Positions 1 through 7,305 of a DNA stretch of 14,519 nucleotides are shown in pieces (within the stretch, counting starts at the first letter, position 1; each line of letters starts with the position of its first letter). Origin of the DNA: Hyphomicrobium sp. (GTDB lineage Bacteria > Pseudomonadota > Alphaproteobacteria > Rhizobiales > Hyphomicrobiaceae); contig JAUVPN010000020.1 in NCBI GenBank assembly GCA_030598645.1, positions 1 to 14,519 of the forward strand. The letters are read 5' to 3'. The translations under genes and the position numbers were made by a program. A model generated the notes under the pieces. That model was given only the letters and a program-made list of their open reading frames with translations, did no database searches and was not told the DNA's origin.

Positions 1-1187
1 AAGTTGCGCACGCCAGTGGCCTTACGGTGAGCGGACACAAGCCCGCGGTACGTATTCTGCGAGAACCCGGCTGCAATGCCCATGGAGATGATACGGCTTG
101 ACGAGTTCTTGCCGAGGTGGATCATCTTCGTACCGCTGTCAATTTGCTGGTAGCCGTTGGACACCGCGATCGAATAAAACTCGCCGCGCGAATTGTCGCC
201 GCGCAAGATGCAACTGGGATACTTCCAAGTGATCGCAGAGCCCGTCTCAACTTGTGTCCAGCTGATTTTCGAACTCTTGCCGCGGCAGTCACCCCGCTTG
301 GTGACGAAGTTAAAGATGCCGCCCTTACCGTCCTTGTCGCCCGGATACCAATTCTGCACGGTGGAGTACTTAATCTCCGCATCATCGAGCGCGATTAGCT
401 CGACGACGGCCGCGTGCAGCTGGTTCTCATCGCGCATCGGCGCTGTGCAGCCTTCCAGGTAGGACACGTAGGAACCCTTATCTGCGATGATGAGAGTACG
501 CTCAAACTGGCCGGTCTTCTCTTCATTGATGCGGAAGTAAGTCGACAACTCCATGGGGCAGCGCACGCCCTCCGGCACGTAGACGAAAGAGCCGTCTGAG
601 AACACAGCAGAATTGAGGGCAGCGTAGAAGTTGTCGCCCTGTGGCACGACGGACCCCAGGTATTTCTTCACTAACTCGGGATGCTCGCGGATCGCTTCAG
701 AAATTGAGCAGAAGATCACGCCGGCTTTGGCCAGCTCGTCCTTAAAGGTCGTAACGACGGAAACGCTATCGAACACAGCATCAACAGCCACGCGCGCGCC
801 CTGCACGCCTGCCAACACCTCCTGCTCTTTGAGAGGAATCCCAAGCTTTTCATATGTTGCCAACAGCTCGGGATCGACGTCCTCTAGAGACGTCGGGCCC
901 TCGGTCGATTTCGGCGCCGCGTAGTAGTAGAGATCGTCGAAATTAATCTTGGGATATTTGACGTTGGCCCATGTGGGCTCGATCATACCCTGCCAGCGGC
1001 GGAACGACTCCAGGCGCCAGTCGAGCATCCACGCCGGTTCGCCCTTCTTTTCCGAGATGAAGCGCACAATGTCCTCGTTGAGGCCCTTGGGCGCTTTCAC
1101 CGTGTCGATCTTGGTCTCAAACCCGTACTTGTACTGGTCGACGTCGATCTTTTTAACCTGCTCGATCGTCTCTTGAACTGCTGGCAT
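1..1187 (-). CDS. sufB: Fe-S cluster assembly scaffold SufB (partial, C-terminus beyond left edge)
   Basis: SufB is the core of the SufBC2D complex, which assembles Fe-S clusters in the cytoplasm from sulfur delivered by a cysteine desulfurase. I translated this open frame by hand: 395 codons are visible with no stop or frameshift, against about 490 residues for typical alphaproteobacterial SufB. Family landmarks are PAWMLDWRL (51-59), LYYYAAPKS (86-94), [22 protein letters not shown] (start 186), YLEGCTAP (243-250, Cys247) and VQNWYPGD (277-284). From my memory of E. coli SufB, R219/N221, Cys247 and Q278/W280 correspond to its sulfur-transfer residues. The second essential Cys (in NFTQC) should lie just past the edge. 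The ATG at 1187 follows a GGAAAGG ribosome binding site (1194-1200). It sits 19 bases after the cysteine desulfurase gene and is probably co-transcribed with it. sufC and sufD would be expected further left. Confidence 0.96.
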   Translation of the reverse strand, partial: MPAVQETIEQVKKIDVDQYKYGFETKIDTVKAPKGLNEDIVRFISEKKGEPAWMLDWRLESFRRWQGMIEPTWANVKYPKINFDDLYYYAAPKSTEGPTSLEDVDPELLATYEKLGIPLKEQEVLAGVQGARVAVDAVFDSVSVVTTFKDELAKAGVIFCSISEAIREHPELVKKYLGSVVPQGDNFYAALNSAVFSDGSFVYVPEGVRCPMELSTYFRINEEKTGQFERTLIIADKGSYVSYLEGCTAPMRDENQLHAAVVELIALDDAEIKYSTVQNWYPGDKDGKGGIFNFVTKRGDCRGKSSKISWTQVETGSAITWKYPSCILRGDNSRGEFYSIAVSNGYQQIDSGTKMIHLGKNSSSRIISMGIAAGFSQNTYRGLVSAHRKATGVRN

Positions 1188-1206
1188 CAATTACCTTTCC
1201 ATCCAT

Positions 1207-2337
1207 TCAGGCGGCAAGGGCCGCGCTGTCCGTAATCTTTTCCCAAGCCTTCAGAATAGCGGTGATATGTTCGTCCTTTGTCTCCGTCCCCAAGCTGACG
1301 CGGACTGCCGAGCGCGCCATTTCAGGACCAAGGTTCATGGCTTCCAGGACATGACTTGAACCGACTTTTCCGGAAGAGCACGCCGCACCGGCGCTCACCG
1401 CGATGCCCTCTAGATCCAGCTTAATGACCAGCGTCTCGGCGAGCTTGCCAGGCAAGGCAACGTATGTCGTATTGGCGAGACGCGGCGCGTCCTTACCGAT
1501 AATCACCGCTGTCGGCGTTGTCCGTAGCAAGCCCATTTCGAGGCGATCCCGTAACTTCGCCATATGTCTGGCGGCGCCCTGCTCCTTTTCGCCCACCTCG
1601 GCTGCTGCTCCGAAGCCGGCGATGCCGGAGATGTTCTCGGTTCCTCCTCGACGGCGGCGCTCCTGTCCGCCACCCTTAATCGACGCCCCCAGGTCAACAC
1701 CATCGCGAACGACAAGTGCACCGATACCATGCGGTCCGCCAAGCTTGTGCGCTGATAGCGACAGGGCATCGACGCCAAGTGCTGCAAAGTCGACGGGGAT
1801 TCGCCCAGGTGCCTGCACCGCATCCGTGTGAACGCAGACTCCATGCTCGCGCGCTAATGCCGCCACTTCCGCCACGGGTTGGATCACGCCCGTCTCATTA
1901 TTCGCCATCATCAGCGTGAGCAGCGTTCGCTGCGAAGCCGCTGCTGAAGCTGCCAAGGCCTCACCAACCCCATCAAGCTTGGCAACGCCATTCCTTGAGA
2001 TGCTGATATCGATACGCTTCGTGCCTGAAGCCGCAATTGGTGAAGTGACTGAGTCATGCTCAAAGCGCGCAAGCGCAATCGCGTCCCAACCAGCAGACAG
2101 GACCCAGTTGTTGGCTTCCGTGGCGCCGCTGACAAAAACGACTTCGCTTGGCTTCGCATTGACGAGGGAAGCTACTTGTTCGCGGGCGGTCTCGATGATC
2201 GCGCGCGCCGCGCGGCCCTCTGCATGCACCGACGACGGATTCCCAACCGCATCTAGAGTGGAGAGCATGGCAGCGCGCGCCTCTCGTCGCAACGGCGCGG
2301 ATGCGTTGTAATCGAGGTATGTCCGCTTCATCGTCAT
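1207..2337 (-). CDS. Cysteine desulfurase, class I (NifS/IscS-like), of the suf operon
   Basis: This PLP enzyme takes sulfur from L-cysteine as a persulfide and hands it to the Suf scaffold. The protein is 376 aa, normal for NifS/IscS. Landmarks with this start: YLDYNASAPLR (7-17), NPSSVH (33-38), SGATEANN (70-77), His94 stacking on PLP, NNETG (146-150), HTDAVQ (170-175), SAHKLGGPHG (195-204) with PLP lysine Lys198, GGGQERRRRGGTEN (222-235), and catalytic Cys320 in AGAACSSGK. This loop is the class I type; SufS proper is class II. The frame is open further upstream to 2481, but that stretch overlaps the regulator gene and carries no family sequence. I chose ATG 2337 because it overlaps the regulator stop as ATGA, with GGCGG just before; ATG 2331 is the alternative. 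Many alphaproteobacteria carry this gene between the Rrf2 regulator and sufB in addition to a later sufS. Confidence 0.95.
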   Translation of the reverse strand: MTMKRTYLDYNASAPLRREARAAMLSTLDAVGNPSSVHAEGRAARAIIETAREQVASLVNAKPSEVVFVSGATEANNWVLSAGWDAIALARFEHDSVTSPIAASGTKRIDISISRNGVAKLDGVGEALAASAAASQRTLLTLMMANNETGVIQPVAEVAALAREHGVCVHTDAVQAPGRIPVDFAALGVDALSLSAHKLGGPHGIGALVVRDGVDLGASIKGGGQERRRRGGTENISGIAGFGAAAEVGEKEQGAARHMAKLRDRLEMGLLRTTPTAVIIGKDAPRLANTTYVALPGKLAETLVIKLDLEGIAVSAGAACSSGKVGSSHVLEAMNLGPEMARSAVRVSLGTETKDEHITAILKAWEKITDSAALAA

Positions 2338-2792
2338 CGTGCCGCCAGTTCTATTCGTAGGTCTGGCTGTGCGGTCAGCTTTGCCTCCGGAATTCCTTCG
2401 AGCACTTCTTGAAGCGTTACGCTTGAGAGAAAGGCCGCGATATGCCCGCCGAGCGCATGCCATAGCCCGTGCGTCAAACAACGTTCCTCACCGAGGCACC
2501 CGACGTCTCCATCGAGACAACGTGTCATGCGGGTCTCTTCGTCCACCGCCTGCATAATCTCCGAAATGCGGATTGTGTCGGCCGGCCGTCCTAGCACGTA
2601 GCCACCAGTGCGCCCGCGCTCACTTTCGACGAGGCCGGCGCGGCGCAGCCGCAAAAAAATCTGCTCTAGATAGGAGAGAGATAGGTTCTGGCGATCCGAA
2701 ATTGCGGACAGTGGGATGGCTGCCCCCTCGCCATTTTTGGCAAGGTCGGCCATCGCCATCACGGCGTACCTACCCTTGGTATTCAACTCCAA
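2334..2792 (-). CDS. iscR: Rrf2-family transcriptional regulator, IscR-like [2Fe-2S] sensor
   Basis: IscR-type regulators bind DNA as dimers through an N-terminal winged helix and sense Fe-S supply through a [2Fe-2S] cluster. From TTG 2792 the protein is 152 aa and begins LELNTKGRYAVMAM, aligning residue for residue with the usual IscR start (MRLTSKGRYAV). The recognition helix lies around SLSYLEQIFLRLRRAGLV (about 38-55), followed by the wing GRTGGYVLGR. Cluster ligands are present as Cys92, Cys99, Cys105 and His108 in RCLDGDVGCLGEERCLTH. The first Cys spacing is CX6C instead of the CX5C of E. coli IscR. A TTG at 2819 opens the frame nine codons earlier. I prefer 2792 because AGAGG sits 7 bases before it and it matches the family start. 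It is the first gene of the suf operon, so autoregulation is likely. The start choice is my inference; the family is secure. Confidence 0.92.
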   Translation of the reverse strand: MELNTKGRYAVMAMADLAKNGEGAAIPLSAISDRQNLSLSYLEQIFLRLRRAGLVESERGRTGGYVLGRPADTIRISEIMQAVDEETRMTRCLDGDVGCLGEERCLTHGLWHALGGHIAAFLSSVTLQEVLEGIPEAKLTAQPDLRIELAAR

Positions 2793-2799
2793 GACGCGA

Positions 2800-2804
2800 C
2801 CTCT
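2800..2804 (-). promoter_or_regulatory. Ribosome binding site deciding the iscR TTG start
   Basis: AGAGG on the minus strand ends 7 bases before the TTG at 2792. No comparable purine stretch stands at this distance from the upstream TTG at 2819, so this site supports the 152-residue form of the regulator. Confidence 0.6.
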
Positions 2805-2937
2805 GCTAACGGTATTCAATGCGCGCGCAAACCGCCCTTACTGCGCGGTGCGTCGCTTCTACTTGCATTCGGCACCAGAGGCTGTGCTAAGAAGCGCGAC
2901 CGTCGGGAATGCCGAACCCGCCGGAATCTGACCACTC

Positions 2938-2954
2938 TTTCGAATGATTCTAAG
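2938..2954. promoter_or_regulatory. Candidate Irr operator (ICE box) in the suf leader
   Basis: The sequence TTTCGAATGATTCTAAG matches the palindromic iron control element of rhizobial Irr (consensus as I recall it: TTTAGAA, three free bases, TTCTAAA) at 12 of 14 fixed positions. It lies just downstream of the predicted transcription start of the iscR-suf operon, where a bound protein would block transcription. Irr represses iron-consuming functions, including suf genes, under low iron in several Rhizobiales. The match is seen in the sequence; binding by Irr is inferred. Confidence 0.55.
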
Positions 2955-2963
2955 TTTCTTTCT

Positions 2964-2979
2964 GGAATATGAAAATTCC
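2964..2979. promoter_or_regulatory. Inverted repeat over the suf -10 element, possible operator
   Basis: GGAAT and ATTCC form perfect 5-base arms separated by 6 A/T-rich bases, and the predicted -10 hexamer lies inside the repeat. Its placement suggests a repressor site. The neighbouring IscR-like protein is the obvious candidate, but I cannot match it confidently to a known IscR box. Confidence 0.35.
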
Positions 2980-2994
2980 GAGCCCTGAAGTCAA
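2966..2994 (-). promoter_or_regulatory. Predicted sigma70 promoter of the iscR-suf operon
   Basis: On the minus strand TTGACT (2989-2994) is followed after exactly 17 bases by CATATT (2966-2971). Transcription would start near 2959, giving a leader of roughly 165 bases before the TTG start. The promoter is overlapped by an inverted repeat and followed at once by an ICE-like box. The rest of the 2793-3071 interval shows no gene. A promoter for the divergent hydrolase must also lie here, but I could not place it. Confidence 0.5.
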
Positions 2995-3071
2995 GGTTTC
3001 CACGGCGCCGAATTCGATCGCTTCGCGCCCTGGGGCGACCCGCCAACCCAAACAAGATCTGGAAAAGCACG

Positions 3072-3812
3072 ATGCCCGAACTGATCATTAATGGGCCTGC
3101 AGGCCGCATCGAGGCCCGTTATCATCATGAGTCTGCGAGCGATAGCCCGATAGCACTGATCCTTCATCCCCACCCGCAGTTCGGTGGGACTATGAACAAT
3201 CAAGTGGTTTACACACTTTATCACACCTTCGTTGAACGCGGCTTTTCGGTGCTGCGGTTCAACTTCCGCGGTGTTGGGCGTAGCCAGGGGATCTGGGATG
3301 GCGGGCCCGGCGAGCTATCGGACGCAGCCTCAGCGCTCGACTGGCTTCAGATCGTCAAACCGGATTCCAATAATTGTTGGATCGCTGGTGTCTCGTTTGG
3401 CACCTGGATCGCTATGCAGCTCTTAATGCGCCGGCCCGAGGTGGAGGGCTTCATTTGCGTGGCACCACCGTCGAATCTCTACGACTTTTCGTTCCTGGCG
3501 CCCTGTCCATCTTCGGGGCTCATGATCAATGGCGAAAAGGACCGCGTCGTGCCAACCAACTCGGTCGCCGACCTCACCCAGCGTCTCAAGACGCAGCGAG
3601 GCATAAAGATAACACATCAGATCATTCCCGGTGCCAATCACTTCTTCGAAGACAGAATCGACGAGCTCAAGAAGGCGGTCGGTGAATACATCGACGCGCG
3701 TGTGGAGCAGGCGGAGCAAGACCGCGCTCAGGAAAAAGAACGCGAGCGCGAGCGTGATCGCGAACGCCAACGCCAACGCGAAGTCGAACAGCAGGAGGAG
3801 CAGGGCGGCTAG
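3072..3812 (+). CDS. Alpha/beta hydrolase (COG2945-like) with a charged low-complexity tail
   Basis: This is a 246-aa serine hydrolase of the alpha/beta fold; the substrate is unknown. HPHPQFGGTMNN (32-43) is the hallmark of this hydrolase group, followed by FNFRGVGRSQG (63-73). The nucleophile is Ser108 in GVSFG. The likely acid is Asp157 in NGEKDRVVP and the base His190 in GANHFF. No signal peptide is visible, so it is probably cytoplasmic. The fold ends near residue 212. The last 34 residues are an unusual Glu/Arg/Gln-rich tail with alternating charges (220-246), encoded by short near-repeats such as cgccaacgccaacg. A GGAAAAG ribosome binding site stands 5 bases before ATG 3072. It is divergent from iscR and 37 bases ahead of the M28 peptidase gene, so these two may form an operon. 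Confidence 0.9.
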   Translation: MPELIINGPAGRIEARYHHESASDSPIALILHPHPQFGGTMNNQVVYTLYHTFVERGFSVLRFNFRGVGRSQGIWDGGPGELSDAASALDWLQIVKPDSNNCWIAGVSFGTWIAMQLLMRRPEVEGFICVAPPSNLYDFSFLAPCPSSGLMINGEKDRVVPTNSVADLTQRLKTQRGIKITHQIIPGANHFFEDRIDELKKAVGEYIDARVEQAEQDRAQEKERERERDRERQRQREVEQQEEQGG

Positions 3813-3849
3813 AAAGCTCTGCCGCAAGTATTCATGCAAAGGGCTGCAA

Positions 3850-4848
3850 GTGTCTAAGGTTGTTGCCCTTTGGGGCGCCAGCATCTTGTTATTCCTTATC
3901 GCAGCTACTGCTGCCGCGGCTTGGTACATGCTTGCCCTACCGGGCAAGAGTTACACCGGCCGTCTCGTGCCTGCCACGTTTGACGAGCGCTCACTTGCCC
4001 AGCGCCTCAAGCGCCATGTCGTCGCCATCGCAAGCAAGCCGCATAACGTTGTGCACTATGCGGAACTCGAGCGCGCTGCCGCTTACATTGAGGCTGAACT
4101 CACAAGACTAGGCTATGCGCCACAGAACCAGATATTCGACACGGAAGGAAAACCCGTACGTAACATCGAAGTTGTCATTCCAGCCACAAAAAGCGGCGCA
4201 AATTCTAGCCTCGTCATCGGCGCGCACTACGACTCAGACGGGGATGCACCTGGCGCCAACGATAACGGCACCGGCACCGCCGCCCTAATCGAGCTTGCAA
4301 GATTGCTCAAGGACGTGACCCCAAAAAACAAGAGCCTGCGCCTAGTGTTGTTCGTCAACGAGGAGTCGCCCTACTATCGCACCGACCAGATGGGAAGTTT
4401 GCGGTATGCGCGATATTTGAAGGAGCGAAACGAACACGTGGCCGGCATGATCTCGCTAGAAACGATCGGTTTTTTTTCCGATGCACCCGGCAGTCAAAAG
4501 TACCCCCCTCCGTTTGGTCTCTTCTTCCCCCCGACCGCCAACTTTATCTCGTTTGTTGCCATGCCGGGATCACGCGGTTTCCTGCATCAGGTCGTTGCCG
4601 CCTTTCGCCGTAACACAAAATTTCCAACCGTCGGCGGCACCGCGCCTGACCAGTTCGAGGGCATCGGCTGGTCGGACCACTGGTCGTTTTGGCACCTCGG
4701 GTACCCGGCGGTCATGGTCACTGATACCGCCCTTTACCGCTACCCATATTATCATACGCCGGAAGACACGCCCGAAAAGGTCGACTATAACAAACTCGCT
4801 CGCATCACATTCGGCTTGGAGAAAACGATCCGCCAGCTGCTGCAGTAG
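3850..4848 (+). CDS. Membrane-anchored M28-family zinc aminopeptidase
   Basis: M28 peptidases are two-zinc exopeptidases. From GTG 3850 the protein is 332 aa and starts MSKVVALWGASILLFL, with a single hydrophobic segment at about 4-28. It is thus probably anchored in the inner membrane with the catalytic domain in the periplasm. Metal ligands follow family order: His126 (GAHYDSD), bridging Asp138 (GANDNGTGT), Glu171 as general base with Glu172 as ligand (FVNEESP), Glu204 (SLETIG) and His302 (YYHTPEDTPEKVDY). The frame is open back to 3631 inside the hydrolase gene, but that part is low-complexity read-through of the hydrolase tail. GTG 3850 has AAAGGG 6 bases before it and places the hydrophobic segment at the N-terminus. 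The substrate is unknown. It is convergent with anmK, only 11 bases apart, with no terminator visible between them. Confidence 0.9.
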   Translation: MSKVVALWGASILLFLIAATAAAAWYMLALPGKSYTGRLVPATFDERSLAQRLKRHVVAIASKPHNVVHYAELERAAAYIEAELTRLGYAPQNQIFDTEGKPVRNIEVVIPATKSGANSSLVIGAHYDSDGDAPGANDNGTGTAALIELARLLKDVTPKNKSLRLVLFVNEESPYYRTDQMGSLRYARYLKERNEHVAGMISLETIGFFSDAPGSQKYPPPFGLFFPPTANFISFVAMPGSRGFLHQVVAAFRRNTKFPTVGGTAPDQFEGIGWSDHWSFWHLGYPAVMVTDTALYRYPYYHTPEDTPEKVDYNKLARITFGLEKTIRQLLQ

Positions 4849-4859
4849 CATTGTGGAAT

Positions 4860-5963
4860 TCAGTGCGGTGCCTTAGCAAATACACCACTTGTCGATGGTT
4901 CGGAAACCCCAGTCGTCTCCGGATAAGTGATCGGCAAGCCCAAGCTTGAGCGCACGGCGAGATAAGCCCATGCCTCCGCTTCGATAAAATCTCCATTGAG
5001 ACCTACCGCCTCCACCGGCACGAGCGCGTTCTGCACGCCGGCTGCAATCATAGTCATCAATGTCTTGTTCTTGCGCCCCCCGCCGCACACAATCCAAATT
5101 TTCGGCTCTTGAGGCATGTGCGTGCGCGCCTTGGCAATCGAAGCAGCGGTAAAGGCGCAAAGAGTTGCCGCCCCATCCTCCAGTGACAGCCCAGCTACTG
5201 GTTCGGCTGAGAATGCGTTGCGATCGAGTGACTTGGGCGGTGGCACGCGGAAATAACGATCACTCAGCAACTCTTGCAAGGCTGCTTGGTTCACACGCCC
5301 CCTTGCAGCAACCGCTCCTCCTGCATCCTGTGCCCTACCAGTGTGTTTAAGCATCCAGTCGTCTACCAACGCATTGCCAGGCCCGGTATCAAAGGCCAGG
5401 AGACGTACGCCAACCCAAGTAACGTTTGCGACTCCCCCGATGTTGAGGAACGCAGCAGGTAGGTCCTTGCGTTGAATTGCGAGGGCCCTGTGATAAACTG
5501 GCGTTAAGGGTGCGCCTTGTCCACCGCGGGCAAGGTCGGCAGCCCGCAAGTCGTAGACTACATTGGTCCCGGTATACTCGGCTAAGAGGTGCCCATCGCC
5601 GAGTTGGACTGTAAGACCGCGCCCTGAATCGTGCAGTACGGTCTGGCCATGATAGCCAATCAATTCGATCTCTGACTTGGCGATCCCATTACTTCGCAGA
5701 AAGCGCTCAACGGCTTGCACATTCAGGATGGTTAGCTCGCGCTCTACTTCGCTTAGGCTTCCCGGACGAGCCCTGCGATCGTTTATTTCACGCGCCTCGG
5801 CAAGTGCTGAACGCAGCTTCACCCTGACCTCTGCGGGATAAGGATAGGATGCCGCTGGGCCATGCCGAAGCTCAGCTTGCCCGTCGGTATCAAGCAAGGC
5901 CACGTCGATCCCATCCATTGACGTCCCGCTCATCAGGCCGATTGCGCGCACCAGCTTGCCCAT
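4860..5963 (-). CDS. anmK: Anhydro-N-acetylmuramic acid kinase
   Basis: AnmK phosphorylates 1,6-anhydro-MurNAc, released during cell-wall turnover, and opens its anhydro ring to give MurNAc-6-phosphate for reuse. The protein is 367 aa, the normal length, in the ASKHA fold. Landmarks: phosphate-binding [15 protein letters not shown] (9-23), GYHGQT (103-108), LGDGHLLA (121-128), [16 protein letters not shown] (138-153), NIGGVAN (174-180), FDTGPGN (191-197, catalytic Asp192), CGGGRKN (293-299) and a late [11 protein letters not shown] helix. Start ATG 5963 has GGAAGGGA just upstream. It is divergent from tyrS across only 70 bases (5964-6033), which must hold both promoters; I could not place either with confidence. 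Pairing with tyrS is positional, not functional. Confidence 0.97.
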   Translation of the reverse strand: MGKLVRAIGLMSGTSMDGIDVALLDTDGQAELRHGPAASYPYPAEVRVKLRSALAEAREINDRRARPGSLSEVERELTILNVQAVERFLRSNGIAKSEIELIGYHGQTVLHDSGRGLTVQLGDGHLLAEYTGTNVVYDLRAADLARGGQGAPLTPVYHRALAIQRKDLPAAFLNIGGVANVTWVGVRLLAFDTGPGNALVDDWMLKHTGRAQDAGGAVAARGRVNQAALQELLSDRYFRVPPPKSLDRNAFSAEPVAGLSLEDGAATLCAFTAASIAKARTHMPQEPKIWIVCGGGRKNKTLMTMIAAGVQNALVPVEAVGLNGDFIEAEAWAYLAVRSSLGLPITYPETTGVSEPSTSGVFAKAPH

Positions 5964-6033
5964 TCATCCCTTCCTGTGCATGTTCCCCGCCACTAAGCCT
6001 TCAAAGGCAAAGGCGATACGTCATAGCGATATC

Positions 6034-7287
6034 ATGACCAATCTCAAATCTAACTTTCTGAAAATTCTCACCGAGCGCGGCTTTGTCCACCAGTGCTCTG
6101 ATGAACCCGAACTCGATGCCCTCGCGGAAAAGGGCAAGGTCGTGGCGTATGTCGGCTACGACTGCACTGCCCCCTCGCTGCACGTCGGTAGTCTCATATC
6201 CATCATGATGTTGCATTGGCTACAAAAGACCGGCGGAAAGCCGATCGTGCTCATGGGCGGCGGCACAACACGCGTTGGGGACCCTTCGGGCAAAGACGCG
6301 ACTCGCCAGATGCTCACCGCGGAGCAAATCGACTCCAACAAGGAGAGCATGCGCCAAGCATTCTCCAAATTCCTCAAGTTCGGCACCGGCGAGAGCGACG
6401 CCCTCATGAGCGACAATGCGGAGTGGCTTGAGCAGCTCAACTACATCGCGTTCTTGCGCGATGTCGGCTGCCACTTCTCCGTCAACCGTATGTTGACCAT
6501 GGACTCAGCCAAGCTGCGCCTCGATCGCGAGCAAGAGCTGTCATTTATAGAATTCAATTACATGCTGTTGCAGTCGTACGACTTCGTGGAGCTTGCACGG
6601 CGTAGCGGGTGCAATCTGCAGATGGGCGGTTCGGACCAGTGGGGAAACATCGTCAACGGCATCGACCTCGGCCGGCGCATGGGCACAAATCAGCTCTACG
6701 GGTTGACCTGTCCACTGCTGACGACCGCCTCTGGCGCAAAGATGGGAAAGACGGCGTCAGGCGCAGTCTGGTTAAACGAAGCGCAGCTCTCCGCTTATGA
6801 CTACTGGCAGTATTGGCGCAACACCGAAGACGCAGACGTGGAGCGCTTCCTCAAGCTCTTCACCACGCTGCCCCTCAAAGAGATCGAAAAACTTAGTGCC
6901 CTGGCAGGAGCTGAGATCAACGAAGCAAAGAAAGTTCTGGCTACTGAAGCGACCGCGCTGCTGCATGGCCGCGAGAAGGCCGAAGCTGCTTCAGAAACCG
7001 CACGCACGACATTCGAACAAGGCGCTCTTGCGCAAACGCTGCCAACCATTGAGATCAAGCGTACAGATCTCGAGAACGGCATCGGCATCCTCGCCGCAAA
7101 TGTTCACGCGAAATTCGTGACATCGACCAGTGAAGCCCGTCGCAAGATCAAGGCCCGCGGCATTCGTGTAAACGACACAGTCGTGACCGACGAAAAAGCG
7201 CAGCTAACCACCGATGATCTCGTCGAAGGCGACGTTATCAAACTCTCACTTGGCAAGAAAAAACACGTGCTCTTAAAGCCAGTGTGA
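6034..7287 (+). CDS. tyrS: Tyrosyl-tRNA synthetase
   Basis: This class I aminoacyl-tRNA synthetase charges tRNA-Tyr in the cytoplasm. From ATG 6034 it is 417 aa, standard for bacterial TyrS. The nucleotide-binding HIGH-type signature is HVGS (50-53), with Ser in place of the second His. Then come [15 protein letters not shown] (74-88), tyrosine-site [10 protein letters not shown] (196-205) and the KMSKS-type loop KMGKT (236-240). The C-terminal S4-like RNA-binding domain covers about 350-410, ending [14 protein letters not shown]. The frame extends upstream to 5956, overlapping anmK, without conserved sequence; [10 protein letters not shown] is the family-like start although its ribosome binding site is weak. 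The gene stops 18 bases from the end of the convergent AsmA-like gene. Confidence 0.97.
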   Translation: MTNLKSNFLKILTERGFVHQCSDEPELDALAEKGKVVAYVGYDCTAPSLHVGSLISIMMLHWLQKTGGKPIVLMGGGTTRVGDPSGKDATRQMLTAEQIDSNKESMRQAFSKFLKFGTGESDALMSDNAEWLEQLNYIAFLRDVGCHFSVNRMLTMDSAKLRLDREQELSFIEFNYMLLQSYDFVELARRSGCNLQMGGSDQWGNIVNGIDLGRRMGTNQLYGLTCPLLTTASGAKMGKTASGAVWLNEAQLSAYDYWQYWRNTEDADVERFLKLFTTLPLKEIEKLSALAGAEINEAKKVLATEATALLHGREKAEAASETARTTFEQGALAQTLPTIEIKRTDLENGIGILAANVHAKFVTSTSEARRKIKARGIRVNDTVVTDEKAQLTTDDLVEGDVIKLSLGKKKHVLLKPV

Positions 7288-7305
7288 GGGTCCTTTGCCG
7301 GCATG

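Noticed and set aside
1403..1831. Plus-strand open frames opposite the cysteine desulfurase gene, and similar antisense frames opposite tyrS, the AsmA-like gene and the ATPase
   Set aside because: Typical shadow frames of GC-rich genes: Arg/Ser/Pro-rich, no ribosome binding site, no recognisable domain.
2338..2481. N-terminal extension of the cysteine desulfurase frame to 2481
   Set aside because: It lies wholly within the iscR coding region on the same strand in another frame, has Arg/Ser-rich sequence without family similarity, and the family start (YLDYNASAP) sits just after ATG 2337.
3631..3849. Upstream extension of the M28 peptidase frame inside the hydrolase gene, as possible dual coding
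   Set aside because: The translation is low-complexity Ser/Arg/Asn-Ala from the repeat-rich hydrolase tail; GTG 3850 has a good ribosome binding site and places the membrane anchor at the N-terminus.
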